A DNA stretch of 64,000 nucleotides from NCBI GenBank assembly GCA_023212695.1, contig JALCCG010000045.1:1-64000 (forward strand), written 5' to 3'. Below are positions 35,665 to 44,223 of this stretch, in pieces. Every line of letters starts with the position of its first letter. Within the stretch, counting starts at the first letter, position 1. The stretch is from Sporisorium sorghi. Taxonomy: Eukaryota; Basidiomycota; Ustilaginomycetes; Ustilaginales; Ustilaginaceae. The notes under the pieces are model-generated. The model was not told the DNA's origin and did not search any database. It saw only the letters and a program-made list of their open reading frames with translations. Made by a program: the position numbers and the translations under genes.

Positions 35665-36411
35665 TTATTTTAAATGAAACTCTATCCAGTCCAGCAATGA
35701 TTCCTCTGCGGGCTTCCAGCCGAGTAAATTCCGTGCGTGAACCGCATGCACACGACTGTTGGAAGCGATAGCGAACCGCGCCCAATCCCCTAGCTCAGCG
35801 ATCGCATCCTCAGCGGACCAAGAGACCGTTTTTCCGCCGAACCCGAGCGCTTTACTGACAGCTATGGCGATATCCCAGTAGGATTCCTCTCCGTTTTCAG
35901 CGAAGAAATAAGACGCAGACGGAGCTTTCGTAAGCGCCAGCAGATATAGCTGCGCCAAATCCCGAATATGGACGTTGGACCAGCGGTTGACGCCTTTTCC
36001 GACATGAACGCCTGCCCCTACCTCACGGGATTTCCGAATGATTTGAGGCAGCTGGTCACTGTCTGTCGGCAATCCAAGCGCCTCTCCATATATCATAGAA
36101 GGAACGATCACGACACTTCGGACCGCATCGTCTATTCCGGCTCTGCGCACCTGGTTGTTGATTGCGACGCGATCTTCCCGGGTATCCATCGGCGTGAAAG
36201 GTGTCTCTTCATCATAAATTTGCTCACTGAGAGCATCTCCCCTGGCATCATCGCCGACCACACTGGACCCGGACGTATGCAAAAAGGGTTTACCGCTGCC
36301 GCGCAAAGCCGATATAAAGGTCTCCACAGCGAGACGATGGTCCGAATCCGCCGTATGAATGACCGCATCGCTCTGCTCAGCATAACCGGCGAGAACTTCC
36401 GTATCATCCAA
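35665..36411 (-). pseudogene. 5'-truncated NAD-dependent epimerase/SDR gene
   Basis: The readable frame (248 codons) begins at LDDTEVLAGYAEQSDAVIHT, which corresponds to about residue 60 of extended SDR/epimerase proteins. The N-terminal strand and the TGxxGxxG nucleotide-binding motif are missing. The rest is intact: SGSSVVG, SMIYGEALGL (Tyr) and NVHIRDLAQLYLLALT. The only start is a TTG. Upstream, AATGAACCTCG and its exact inverse CGAGGTTCATT (36410-36447) form a hairpin at the break point, suggesting a deletion. Without the cofactor motif the product should be inactive. Confidence 0.65.
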
Positions 36412-36447
36412 TGAACCTCGCCGCCGTAAGAAGTGACGAGGTTCATT
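36410..36447. repeat. 11-bp perfect inverted repeat at the epimerase break point
   Basis: AATGAACCTCG and CGAGGTTCATT are separated by 16 bases, exactly where the epimerase frame loses its N-terminus and 52 bases after aroF ends. Confidence 0.75.
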
Positions 36448-36498
36448 TTCATTCTTTCAACCCTTAATCTTCCATGGACCTGCAAGCGTGCGCTTTAA

Positions 36499-37569
36499 TT
36501 ACAACAGTCCCGACTTCTTCACATTGGCCAGGAAATCATGGAACTCCGGAATATTCAGCTGCTGCGCCGCGTCGGACAATGCCGTAGCCGGATCGGGATG
36601 AACCTCAACCATGACTCCGTCTGCACCTGCTGCTAGCGCGGCTCTGGCACATGGAGCCAGGATGTCTTTACGGCCCGTGGAATGTGTCACATCCACCAGC
36701 ACCGGAAGATGCGTCTCTTGTTTCAGGATCGGCACTGCCGAAATGTCCAGCGTGTTTCTGGTCGCCTTCTCATACGTCCGGATGCCGCGTTCAATCAGCA
36801 TCACCTGCGTATTGCCCCGGGATACGATGTATTCCGCAGCATGCACGAACTCGTCGATCGTAGCTGCAAGACCGCGTTTTAGCAGAACCGGGGTTTGGAC
36901 GTCTCCGGCGGCTTTTAACAGTTCAAAGTTCTGCATGTTCCGGGCGCCGATCTGAATGACATCAATATATTCGCACGCAAGCTCGATGTGAGCAGGATCC
37001 ACGATTTCACTGATCGTTTTCAACCCGAACTCGGAGGCCACTTCCTTCAGAATTTTCAAGCCTTCCACGCCCAATCCCTGAAAATCGTAAGGCGATGTTC
37101 TCGGCTTGAACGCGCCCCCGCGCATCACGGTAATGCCCGCTTCCTTCAGGGCAGCCGCTACCTGGCGCACCTGCTCATAACTCTCGACCGAGCATGGCCC
37201 TGCAATCATCACTGGCGTGCCGCCGCCGATGATCGTGTTCCCCAGCTGAATGAGTGTATCTTCCTGTTTCTTCTTCCGGCTGACCAGCAGATGTTTCTTG
37301 TGATCGACCTGCTGCAGCTTTAATGATGCCTGGAATATCTGTTTGAACAAATGACGCACCGTCTCATTATCAAAAGGACCTTGGTTAAACTCAACCAGAG
37401 TATCCAACATTTTTTTCTCGCGTACCGGATCAAAATCGGGCACTCCCTGCTTCTCTTTCTCCTGACCGATCTCCTGGGCAATCCGCGCCCGTTCAGACAG
37501 CAGCTCCAGCAGTTGTAGGTTTACGGAATCGAGCTCCGATCTTAATTGTTCCAAACGTCCTTGACTCAT
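36499..37569 (-). CDS. aroF: Bifunctional DAHP synthase / chorismate mutase
   Basis: A 356-residue enzyme of the first shikimate step: phosphoenolpyruvate plus erythrose 4-phosphate to DAHP. Residues 1-90 form an AroQ-type chorismate mutase domain ([27 protein letters not shown]) that mediates feedback; residues 105-356 are the type Ibeta synthase barrel with [21 protein letters not shown] and [14 protein letters not shown]. The B. subtilis equivalent is named aroA. The ATG at 37569 follows AGAGGGAGAG; the longer frame runs into the T-box leader. Regulated by a T-box. Confidence 0.93.
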   Translation of the reverse strand: MSQGRLEQLRSELDSVNLQLLELLSERARIAQEIGQEKEKQGVPDFDPVREKKMLDTLVEFNQGPFDNETVRHLFKQIFQASLKLQQVDHKKHLLVSRKKKQEDTLIQLGNTIIGGGTPVMIAGPCSVESYEQVRQVAAALKEAGITVMRGGAFKPRTSPYDFQGLGVEGLKILKEVASEFGLKTISEIVDPAHIELACEYIDVIQIGARNMQNFELLKAAGDVQTPVLLKRGLAATIDEFVHAAEYIVSRGNTQVMLIERGIRTYEKATRNTLDISAVPILKQETHLPVLVDVTHSTGRKDILAPCARAALAAGADGVMVEVHPDPATALSDAAQQLNIPEFHDFLANVKKSGLL

Positions 37570-37610
37570 ACAGAATCTCTCCCTCTCATTTATCTGATAT
37601 ATAAAAAAAC

Positions 37611-37890
37611 AAAAAGACCCCCCGCCCGGAAAGGGACGAGGAGTCGTGGTACCACCCTTATTAGATATGCTGAAAAAAAAGACAAACACATCTCACTTGA
37701 ACCTCTTAACGCAAGGGTTACGGGTAATCCTACAGCCTGCACACACTGCATTGCAAACGATCAGAATACCAGCTCCGGAATGAACTTCAGCCAAAAACCT
37801 TCGCCCGGGCGCTCTCAGTCGGTGGCAGCCCTTTCCTGTCAGGAACGTTATTTCGCTTACTCTTTCCATCATCGCTTGTTTTAACATATC
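37611..37890 (-). ncRNA. T-box leader of aroF, probable tRNA-Phe specificity
   Basis: The minus-strand transcript contains the T-box sequence AAGGGTGGTACCACG (37645-37659) followed by a GC-rich terminator (GACTCCTCGTCCC pairing with GGGCGGGGGGTC, then TTTTT; 37611-37645). Upstream lies a stem I region with CTGAAGTTCATTCC (about 37777-37790). There UUC at 37782-37784, flanked by GAAG and A, fits the specifier position and would read tRNA-Phe. Uncharged tRNA would prevent termination, linking aromatic supply to aroF. The 5' end is approximate. Confidence 0.85.
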
Positions 37891-38056
37891 GTGTTAGTTA
37901 ATTTAGATGCATTGTATTACAGTCAGTACGGATATGCAAGAGTTTTATTTAACGCTCAGTTGCTTTGATGCAGCAAAGATTTAAATGGCCGGTCCCTCCT
38001 GTCAGGAACGAACATTCACCTTCTGCGCTTGATACACAGGGTTTGCAAGCCGTAGC

Positions 38057-38520
38057 TTAATCAAGCCGCAAGGGATCCGATTGAAGCGAATAGTAGGTTA
38101 TTGTCCAAGCATACGAACCTACATTCCAATAAATGCATTTCTGCTAGAGGGTCCCCAGTTAGCCCCCATATAACCTGCCATTCCCTCCAAATTAACAAAA
38201 CAAGGAAGTACTACGTATAGGATACCTGGCACTGCATTCCCTCTAAATGTCATAACAAACCTCATACCTGTATGGTCAGCAGGTGTTATCATTCCCATTT
38301 CAGGGCGTATTGAATTTGCGGCTGTAAGTGCATCGCCCATTCCTACGCTTGCTATACCCGTTGGACTCTCCATATTACTTCTAATCCAGTAATTAGAAAT
38401 AGTAGTCGCTGATGCTAAATCAGTCCGCTTATCATACATCATTACAATCTGATTAGGAGCGACTTGCCTGGCCTCTAGAAGAATGGGGTGTGGCATCGCT
38501 AGACGGTCGTTGTAATGCAT
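38057..38520 (-). pseudogene. Hypothetical protein with probable C-terminal frameshift
   Basis: From ATG 38520 (GGAGGG, 9 bases) a 133-codon frame ends at TAG 38119 after ...SSRNAFIGM. Adding one A at the GGAATG just before the stop would read IGNVGSYAWTITYYSLQSD and continue to TAA at 38057-38059, a convincing beta-rich ending. So a full protein of about 155 residues seems to have lost one base. The body (NQIVMMYDKRTDLASATTIS and LPCFVNLEG) weakly resembles SbsA-type Ig-like modules; no signal peptide. If no frameshift exists, the gene is 38119-38520. Confidence 0.6.
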
Positions 38521-38664
38521 CAATTTGTTCCCTCCGCAACATGTTCTCAATTAGTCAAATGACCATATACCATATGTTACTTGACTGAGTTGTGTTCACA
38601 TTAATTGTTGAGTGCATTTACGACCAATCTGATGGCTCAGATTACTAGTGTTCTCCAGCCATCC

Positions 38665-39621
38665 TCATGCCTTCAAACGGTAAATTGCCTTATTGTCGAG
38701 TCCACGGATCATCGGTGTCCACGGCTCCGTCTCAACCGTTGTATCCAGGGCATCCTCTACCATCTGCAGCTTGGCGTCCAGCAGGTCGATGTGATGCAGC
38801 GCAACGGCTTCTGCCGTTTGCGGCTGAACCGGACTCCCCCACTCTCCCAGATTATGATGGGACAGCACCAGATGCTGCAAGCCCAAAACCACTTCGGATT
38901 CAAGCGGAATCTCGTTCTGAAGCGCAGCCTCCACAATCCAGTTGGAGGCGAGGGCGATATGTCCGATCAGCTTGCCCTGGTTGCTGTAATCCGTTACGAT
39001 GCCCATCTGTGCAATCATCTCTTCCGGCTTTGCAATGTCGTGAAGGATGATGCCCGCCTTGATGAAGTCAGGCTTCAGAAATGGCCGCTGCTTGCAGATG
39101 AAATCGCCAATCTCCAGCATGCGCACAATATGATAGGCAAGTCCGGCAAAGTAGGCATGATGATAGGTTTTCGCAGCAGGATAATGCATCAGCTTCTCCT
39201 CCACCTTCGCCACGCAATACTGCACGATTGTTCTTATCTGCGGCTCCGTAATCTCATTCATCGTCAGTTTAATTGTATGTAACAGGTCAACGGGGCGTAT
39301 CGGTGCAGCCCTCACAAAGTCAGTCAACGAAACACCATCCTCCTCGGATGCCTTCCGGATTCGGCTGATCTTGACTTGAGGCTGATCCCGGTAGCTCAGA
39401 ACGGTTCCCTGAATCTTAACTAATTGCATGGGCAAGAACGTTTCTTTATCCTGAATGGTCACATCCCAGTACTTGGCGGATATTTGACCACTGGCATCCG
39501 AGAGCACAATATCAAAATAATCTTTTGGGGGCGTGCCGCTGGTCTGTCTCATATTCAATTCTTTTAACAAGTAAAAGCCGACAAAATCGTCTTGTATGCT
39601 AAGTTTATTAATAGGCTTCAT
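38665..39621 (-). CDS. yhaM: 3'-5' exoribonuclease YhaM
   Basis: A 318-residue protein with an N-terminal OB-fold (residues 1-90, SAKYWDVT, MQLVKIQGTV) and a C-terminal HD domain: TYHHAYFAGLAYHIV, ILHDIAKPEE and HHNLGEWGSP are the metal-binding histidine/aspartate motifs. YhaM degrades RNA and single-stranded DNA from the 3' end with Mn2+. Length matches Bacillus YhaM (about 314). GGGGAGGG before the ATG. Convergent or isolated; no operon partner. Confidence 0.93.
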   Translation of the reverse strand: MKPINKLSIQDDFVGFYLLKELNMRQTSGTPPKDYFDIVLSDASGQISAKYWDVTIQDKETFLPMQLVKIQGTVLSYRDQPQVKISRIRKASEEDGVSLTDFVRAAPIRPVDLLHTIKLTMNEITEPQIRTIVQYCVAKVEEKLMHYPAAKTYHHAYFAGLAYHIVRMLEIGDFICKQRPFLKPDFIKAGIILHDIAKPEEMIAQMGIVTDYSNQGKLIGHIALASNWIVEAALQNEIPLESEVVLGLQHLVLSHHNLGEWGSPVQPQTAEAVALHHIDLLDAKLQMVEDALDTTVETEPWTPMIRGLDNKAIYRLKA

Positions 39622-39734
39622 CTGTTCCCTCCCCGAAAAAATCCCATTAGGTTAACTATAACAAAGTCCCGTGCAAGGCGTCCATCACACGGGATTCTTG
39701 TGCCTATCGGAATTAGGGTATCGACTCGCTAAGT

Positions 39735-40613
39735 TTAACGAGTTATATTCAAATTTCTTATCAACCAGGGCATTACTAATGGAAGAACCGTTTTAGGCTG
39801 CATCGCTTTGGTGTGATCCATATCATTTCCTTTTAAGATTTCTACATCCCATCCAAGGTGTTCTAACTCTTGTTTGTTTTTTTGAAGGATTCCGATAATA
39901 TCAACTGTAACACTGCCAAAGTTTTCTCCATAGACAATGGTGTCTTTTTCCCCAGCAAACGCCAATCTCGGAATAACCAATTTATGTTGAATTTCTCGAT
40001 CATCAAATTCCATCAAATTTTCGTACATTGTAACAAACTGTTTCGTTTGATTGGGGTTGATCTTTACCTGGATGCGATCCCAATCAACCTTTTCTGGACT
40101 ACGCTGGTCTTGTTCATCAATAACAGGAGAATGTTGATTATTCAAAGCTTGTTCGTATGTTTTATTTGTCACCACCATCATCTCTTTATAGGGACCGTCT
40201 ATTGCCGGAAAACCACCCATGATTAAGCTTTCTAGTCTATCCGTCCGAATGGCTAATTGTAATCCAACTGAAGCTAACCAAGAGTAACCATAATAACTAA
40301 ACTTCTTAACGTTCATTTCATCAGCAATTGTCAACAGATCTTCTACTATATTTTCAGGTGTGAGATTCTCTGGGATCGGATGCTGCATACGATGTCCTTC
40401 ATAGTCAAAATATAAAATCTGAAACTTGTCCGCGAGTCCCTCGATAAAATGTTTTCCTAATTCAGGGTCTACTCCCCACAGCCTTAAGTTTTCGGCTTCT
40501 TGTCCATAAACGGATTCTTTAGCAGCCGGGAGCATGATTGTTGCAGAGTTGGGATTTCCAACGAAACCAACCTTCAATTCGGATTCATCTATCAGCTTTA
40601 TGATCTTCTCCAT
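39735..40613 (-). CDS. Alpha/beta hydrolase, A+T-rich
   Basis: A 292-residue alpha/beta hydrolase-like protein. The nucleophile elbow is GYSWLA near residue 115 (G-x-S pattern, second Gly replaced), an acid may come from FAGEKDTIVYG near residue 225, and the histidine from GNDMDHTKAM near 270. Base composition is clearly more A+T-rich than flanking genes. The ATG at 40613 is 8 bases after AAGGAG. Divergent from the MerR-type regulator, 148 bp apart; the two form a likely transferred pair. Substrate unknown. Confidence 0.75.
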   Translation of the reverse strand: MEKIIKLIDESELKVGFVGNPNSATIMLPAAKESVYGQEAENLRLWGVDPELGKHFIEGLADKFQILYFDYEGHRMQHPIPENLTPENIVEDLLTIADEMNVKKFSYYGYSWLASVGLQLAIRTDRLESLIMGGFPAIDGPYKEMMVVTNKTYEQALNNQHSPVIDEQDQRSPEKVDWDRIQVKINPNQTKQFVTMYENLMEFDDREIQHKLVIPRLAFAGEKDTIVYGENFGSVTVDIIGILQKNKQELEHLGWDVEILKGNDMDHTKAMQPKTVLPLVMPWLIRNLNITR

Positions 40614-40761
40614 TTCGATCACTCCTTAATTGTTATACGAATATCATATAACATTCATGCAATCTTTCAGTTTTTCACTTTTCCCCTTCCTGTATTAGGA
40701 CTTTATGAAAAATATGTTATTGTAGCACTTGAAGGTTCTACTTTAAAAAGGGAGTTAATAA

Positions 40762-41472
40762 ATGAAATCATATACCCCCAAACAAATTGCAAATATCTTC
40801 AATGTTAGTACAACAACTCTGAGAAGATACGAAGAACAAGACCTCATTCCTGTTGTACCGAGAACAACAAGTAATCACCGTTACTATAAATCGATACACT
40901 TCCAAGCTTTTACTGCCATTAGAGCCTTGTTAAAAGGATATGACATCCCCATGATTTACGAAGTCATGAGAATGATTAAACACGGAAGGTTTGAAGAAGC
41001 ACTTTGGTTAGTGAATGAACAGCAATTCCATATACAAGTGGAGAAACAGCGAGTGGAAGAAATACTAGGCATGATTCAAAACACTGATTTTACTAAATAT
41101 AAAAATGTAAAATTAAATGAATGGATGAGTATTGGAGAGGCTGCAAAAATATCGGGAGTAAAAACATCAGCTATCCGTCATTGGGAATATGAAGGGTTAG
41201 TTCATTCAGAGAGAAACGAAGAAAACGGTTACAGAATGTTCTCCATCCCTGAACTGCGTAAAATACTGGTTATAAGCAGTTTGAGAAAAACCGTTTATTA
41301 TATAGAAAATATGAAGAAGTTATTAAATGATTTAGACACACAAAACTATGGTAACATCGAACGTTCCTTTCAGTTGGCTTTGGAAAATCTGAACAATCAA
41401 CTATTATTGCAATTGAAAGGAATAGCAGAACTGATGAAATATATACATTTTTTCACAGGGGCTGTCCCATAA
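40762..41472 (+). CDS. Double-HTH MerR family regulator
   Basis: A 236-residue regulator with two MerR-type winged helices: residues 1-70 (YTPKQIANIFNVSTTTLRRYEE) and residues 120-190 (MSIGEAAKISGVKTSAIRHWEY). Two such domains in one chain are unusual. Strongly A+T-rich with AAA/TTA codon preference unlike its neighbours. Its last codons (TGAVP, stop) fall inside a copy of the recurring GGGGCTGTCCCA hairpin arm, so the natural C-terminus may have been replaced. Probably controls the divergent hydrolase. Confidence 0.85.
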   Translation: MKSYTPKQIANIFNVSTTTLRRYEEQDLIPVVPRTTSNHRYYKSIHFQAFTAIRALLKGYDIPMIYEVMRMIKHGRFEEALWLVNEQQFHIQVEKQRVEEILGMIQNTDFTKYKNVKLNEWMSIGEAAKISGVKTSAIRHWEYEGLVHSERNEENGYRMFSIPELRKILVISSLRKTVYYIENMKKLLNDLDTQNYGNIERSFQLALENLNNQLLLQLKGIAELMKYIHFFTGAVP

Positions 41473-41523
41473 GTAAGCTCTAATTCACTTTGTACAACTC
41501 GATTCAGAAGAAATTCGTGCAAA

Positions 41524-41566
41524 GAGGGCATCTCACAAGATTTAAGATCTTTTGGGACACCCTCTA
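41524..41566. terminator. Bidirectional terminator hairpin
   Basis: AGAGGG..TCTCACAAGAT pairs imperfectly with ATCTTTTGGGA..CCCTCT, between the converging MerR and PHP genes. Confidence 0.65.
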
Positions 41567-41609
41567 GTTATACTATTGTTAGACCTATAATCCACCCTGT
41601 TAAGGGTTT

Positions 41610-43121
41610 TTAGATTTGGGACAGGTCGGCGCGTGTTATAAGTTCACTCCAGGTCATGGGCTGTGGCTGTTTAGAACCGTGATAGACCGGGTTCGTAAAC
41701 GCGAGAAGCTGTCCCGCTTCGTCACGGATATCGAACCGATACCAATGGTAACCTTCGGATTCCCACGGGATCGCCCATTCCATTATAATAGGCTGACCTT
41801 CCTCTTGAGCTGCCGCAGCTGCTTGGGAAGAATCAATCCTGCCGTTATGAACCAGCGCGACTTGAACATTCACCTCGCTTGTTATACGCAGCGTACAGTA
41901 AATCATACGGTTATCCTCTGCTGCATCCTTGCCTGCGAAGGCAGCGGACATGTCACTGCCAAACCGATATTCATCGCGGCCTGCCCGAATCGCAGCCTCA
42001 AGGATGGGCCCCCGTGAAACGTATACGCGACCGCGGCGCACCCCCTCCAGGACAGACTCCGCCGATAAGTGCTCACACCAGACATAGGTAGCCGGGTCAC
42101 CGATCAAGGAAGGCATATCGCAGTCCTCATAACGTTCTGTAGGCAGCATATGAGAATCAGACCCGCCAATCCCCGTCAGCTTATGCCCTGCATTCCAGCA
42201 AACACTCCACAATTCCAACGCTTTCTCCGCTGCTGCCGGATTCGGCGAATAGGTTGGATCGTTCCATATTTCGATCGAGTGAATATCGCTTAATGAGGTT
42301 TCCCCGTATTGCCACGCCCATGGAACCAGCATGGGATGATTGATGGAGCATACAGCTCCCTGTTCCGCTGCTTCCTTCATCAGGCGGTCCATACCCTGCT
42401 GTGTAGTCAACCCGCCGTCCCCTGCGGAAGAACGCCAATCCATCCACTGCCGCAGACCAAGCGCGTTCCAGTGACCATCTCCTGCCGTGATTTCCACGCC
42501 TGGAATAACAAGCACGTCTCCAATCGGCCATGAAGTCGAGAGCACGTTATGATCCGTTGCCGTGAAGAAATCCAACCCTTGCTTGACTGCTTGTTCCCGG
42601 TTCATCCTCTGGGTCATCTTGCCGTCGGACAGCACCGTATGCGTATGGAAATCCCCCTTGTACCAACGGCTCCCTTCCTGCCATATCTTCTTCCAGTCGT
42701 AACGATCCAACACAAAGCCGGCATGCTCTCTTCCCGAACTCCAATATTCCCGGTCCCCTTGCAATTGTTCCGACTGATATGGCTCTGGCAGAGGACCGCT
42801 GCCTGTTTCCCACTCTGCCTCCACCTGTTTACCTGGGTTCGCACTGAGCTCCAGTCTCCATGTTCCCGGCATAATCGGTCCTGGTATGGCGATTGGACTA
42901 GTCAGTTCGTGGTGCCTATGTACTATAATCAGACGTTCGTTCCCGCCATCGAGAAAACAGAAGCGTAATGAATGCTCGGCATCCCACAAGTATCCCCTCG
43001 CCCAAGATTGCTCCACTTCAAAATGCAAACGCAATGCAATCCACTGCTGGCCCTCTTCTACTTCAATCGGAAAAAACTCCGTCAAACTCTCCATCGTAAC
43101 AGACAAGCGTCCCCTGCTCAT
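41610..43121 (-). CDS. CehA/McbA family PHP-domain metallohydrolase
   Basis: A 503-residue protein. An N-terminal beta-rich region (1-140) precedes a PHP domain with all metal motifs: GDFHTHTVLSDG near residue 156, FTATDHN near 186, INHPM near 255 and GIGGSDSH near 310. Family members are phosphoesterases or carbamate hydrolases; the true role in sugar loci is unknown. It is the last gene of the polysaccharide operon, so it may remove a substituent from the sugar. Start has AGGTGA about 8 bases upstream. Confidence 0.85.
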   Translation of the reverse strand: MSRGRLSVTMESLTEFFPIEVEEGQQWIALRLHFEVEQSWARGYLWDAEHSLRFCFLDGGNERLIIVHRHHELTSPIAIPGPIMPGTWRLELSANPGKQVEAEWETGSGPLPEPYQSEQLQGDREYWSSGREHAGFVLDRYDWKKIWQEGSRWYKGDFHTHTVLSDGKMTQRMNREQAVKQGLDFFTATDHNVLSTSWPIGDVLVIPGVEITAGDGHWNALGLRQWMDWRSSAGDGGLTTQQGMDRLMKEAAEQGAVCSINHPMLVPWAWQYGETSLSDIHSIEIWNDPTYSPNPAAAEKALELWSVCWNAGHKLTGIGGSDSHMLPTERYEDCDMPSLIGDPATYVWCEHLSAESVLEGVRRGRVYVSRGPILEAAIRAGRDEYRFGSDMSAAFAGKDAAEDNRMIYCTLRITSEVNVQVALVHNGRIDSSQAAAAAQEEGQPIIMEWAIPWESEGYHWYRFDIRDEAGQLLAFTNPVYHGSKQPQPMTWSELITRADLSQI

Positions 43122-43270
43122 TTCTCATTCACCTTCCTGCCCCAAAATATCTATAACATAAAGATCTGATCATCGTAACCTCAAGTCTCTTCGTTAACCG
43201 AGTTACGACAGCATGCATCATCCTTCGCTGCAAGTCACTCGCGTTGTTAGGAAGGACGATCACTTTCGTA

Positions 43271-44128
43271 CTATCCAAGCGTTCCAATCATAATAATGCC
43301 TGCCGTTATCGCAATCGACATGACAATCCGTACTCTGCCCTGCTGTTCCTTCAGAATCAGAATACCCAGCAATGTCCCGAACACGGTTCCGATTTCGCGA
43401 ATGGGTGAAAGATGGGACAGCGGCCCCAGATTCATAGCATATAAGAACAACAGGTAGGACCCAGGTGACAAGATGGATCCCACCACCAGTGCCACGGCAT
43501 TGCTTCTCCATTCTTCCCTGATCTTCTTCGAACGGAGTGCCGGGGCTGTCAGCACCAGCATGTAACCGATATTACACAACCCCAGCAGAGCAAGCGGCGA
43601 AATATATTCCAGAATGAGTTTGTCTGTAAGGGTGTAGCCTGTAATGCACAAGCCGACTCCAAAAGCGAACATAAGCCCTTTTACGTACTGGCTGTCCTTC
43701 AGCAGCGCTCGATTCAGCTTAAACCCGCCGATCCGGATCAAACCGAAAATGATAATTCCAAGTCCAGCCCAGCCGTAAACGGAGAGCTCTTCATTGTAGA
43801 TCATGACACTGAGAAGAGGGACCAGGAGCGCTCCGGTACCGCGCATAATCGGATACACCTGTGAAATTTCTCCGTGCTGGTACGCTTTGGACAACAGCAG
43901 GAAATATCCGCTCTGAAGTAAAATCGATAGAAAGATGAGAATATAGCCCCGTAAAGGGATCGTATGGTTCATAAACCAATCCACAACGACGGGGGTCAGC
44001 AGAATAAAACAAGGAATGTTGATTAACCACAGAAACACGTCTTTATTGATGCTTCGCTTCGCAAACAAGTTCCATATGGAATGTGTGAAACCCGACGCTA
44101 TTACTAATAACAATGCTAATGTTGTCAT
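43271..44128 (-). CDS. EamA family (DMT) transporter
   Basis: A 285-residue protein with ten transmembrane helices in two EamA repeats; the N-terminal repeat contains AYQHGEISQVYPIMRGTGAL and the second SPIREIGTVFGTLLGILILKE. Family members move metabolites. GAGGT before the ATG at 44128. Its position between GH88 and the PHP gene suggests export or import of a breakdown product; this is inference. Confidence 0.88.
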   Translation of the reverse strand: MTTLALLLVIASGFTHSIWNLFAKRSINKDVFLWLINIPCFILLTPVVVDWFMNHTIPLRGYILIFLSILLQSGYFLLLSKAYQHGEISQVYPIMRGTGALLVPLLSVMIYNEELSVYGWAGLGIIIFGLIRIGGFKLNRALLKDSQYVKGLMFAFGVGLCITGYTLTDKLILEYISPLALLGLCNIGYMLVLTAPALRSKKIREEWRSNAVALVVGSILSPGSYLLFLYAMNLGPLSHLSPIREIGTVFGTLLGILILKEQQGRVRIVMSIAITAGIIMIGTLG

Positions 44129-44194
44129 GTTTACCTCATCATTTCATCACGGTGAACGTTTCCCGCAGCCACTTGTAAACCATCTGAATCCAGG

Positions 44195-44212
44195 TTAAGT
44201 AAACGCTTATCC
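44195..44212. promoter_or_regulatory. cre-like site before the EamA gene
   Basis: GATAAGCGTTTACTTA on the minus strand resembles the CcpA cre consensus with two mismatches, about 70 bp before the EamA start. Weak evidence. Confidence 0.3.
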
Positions 44213-44223
44213 GTTACATTCAC

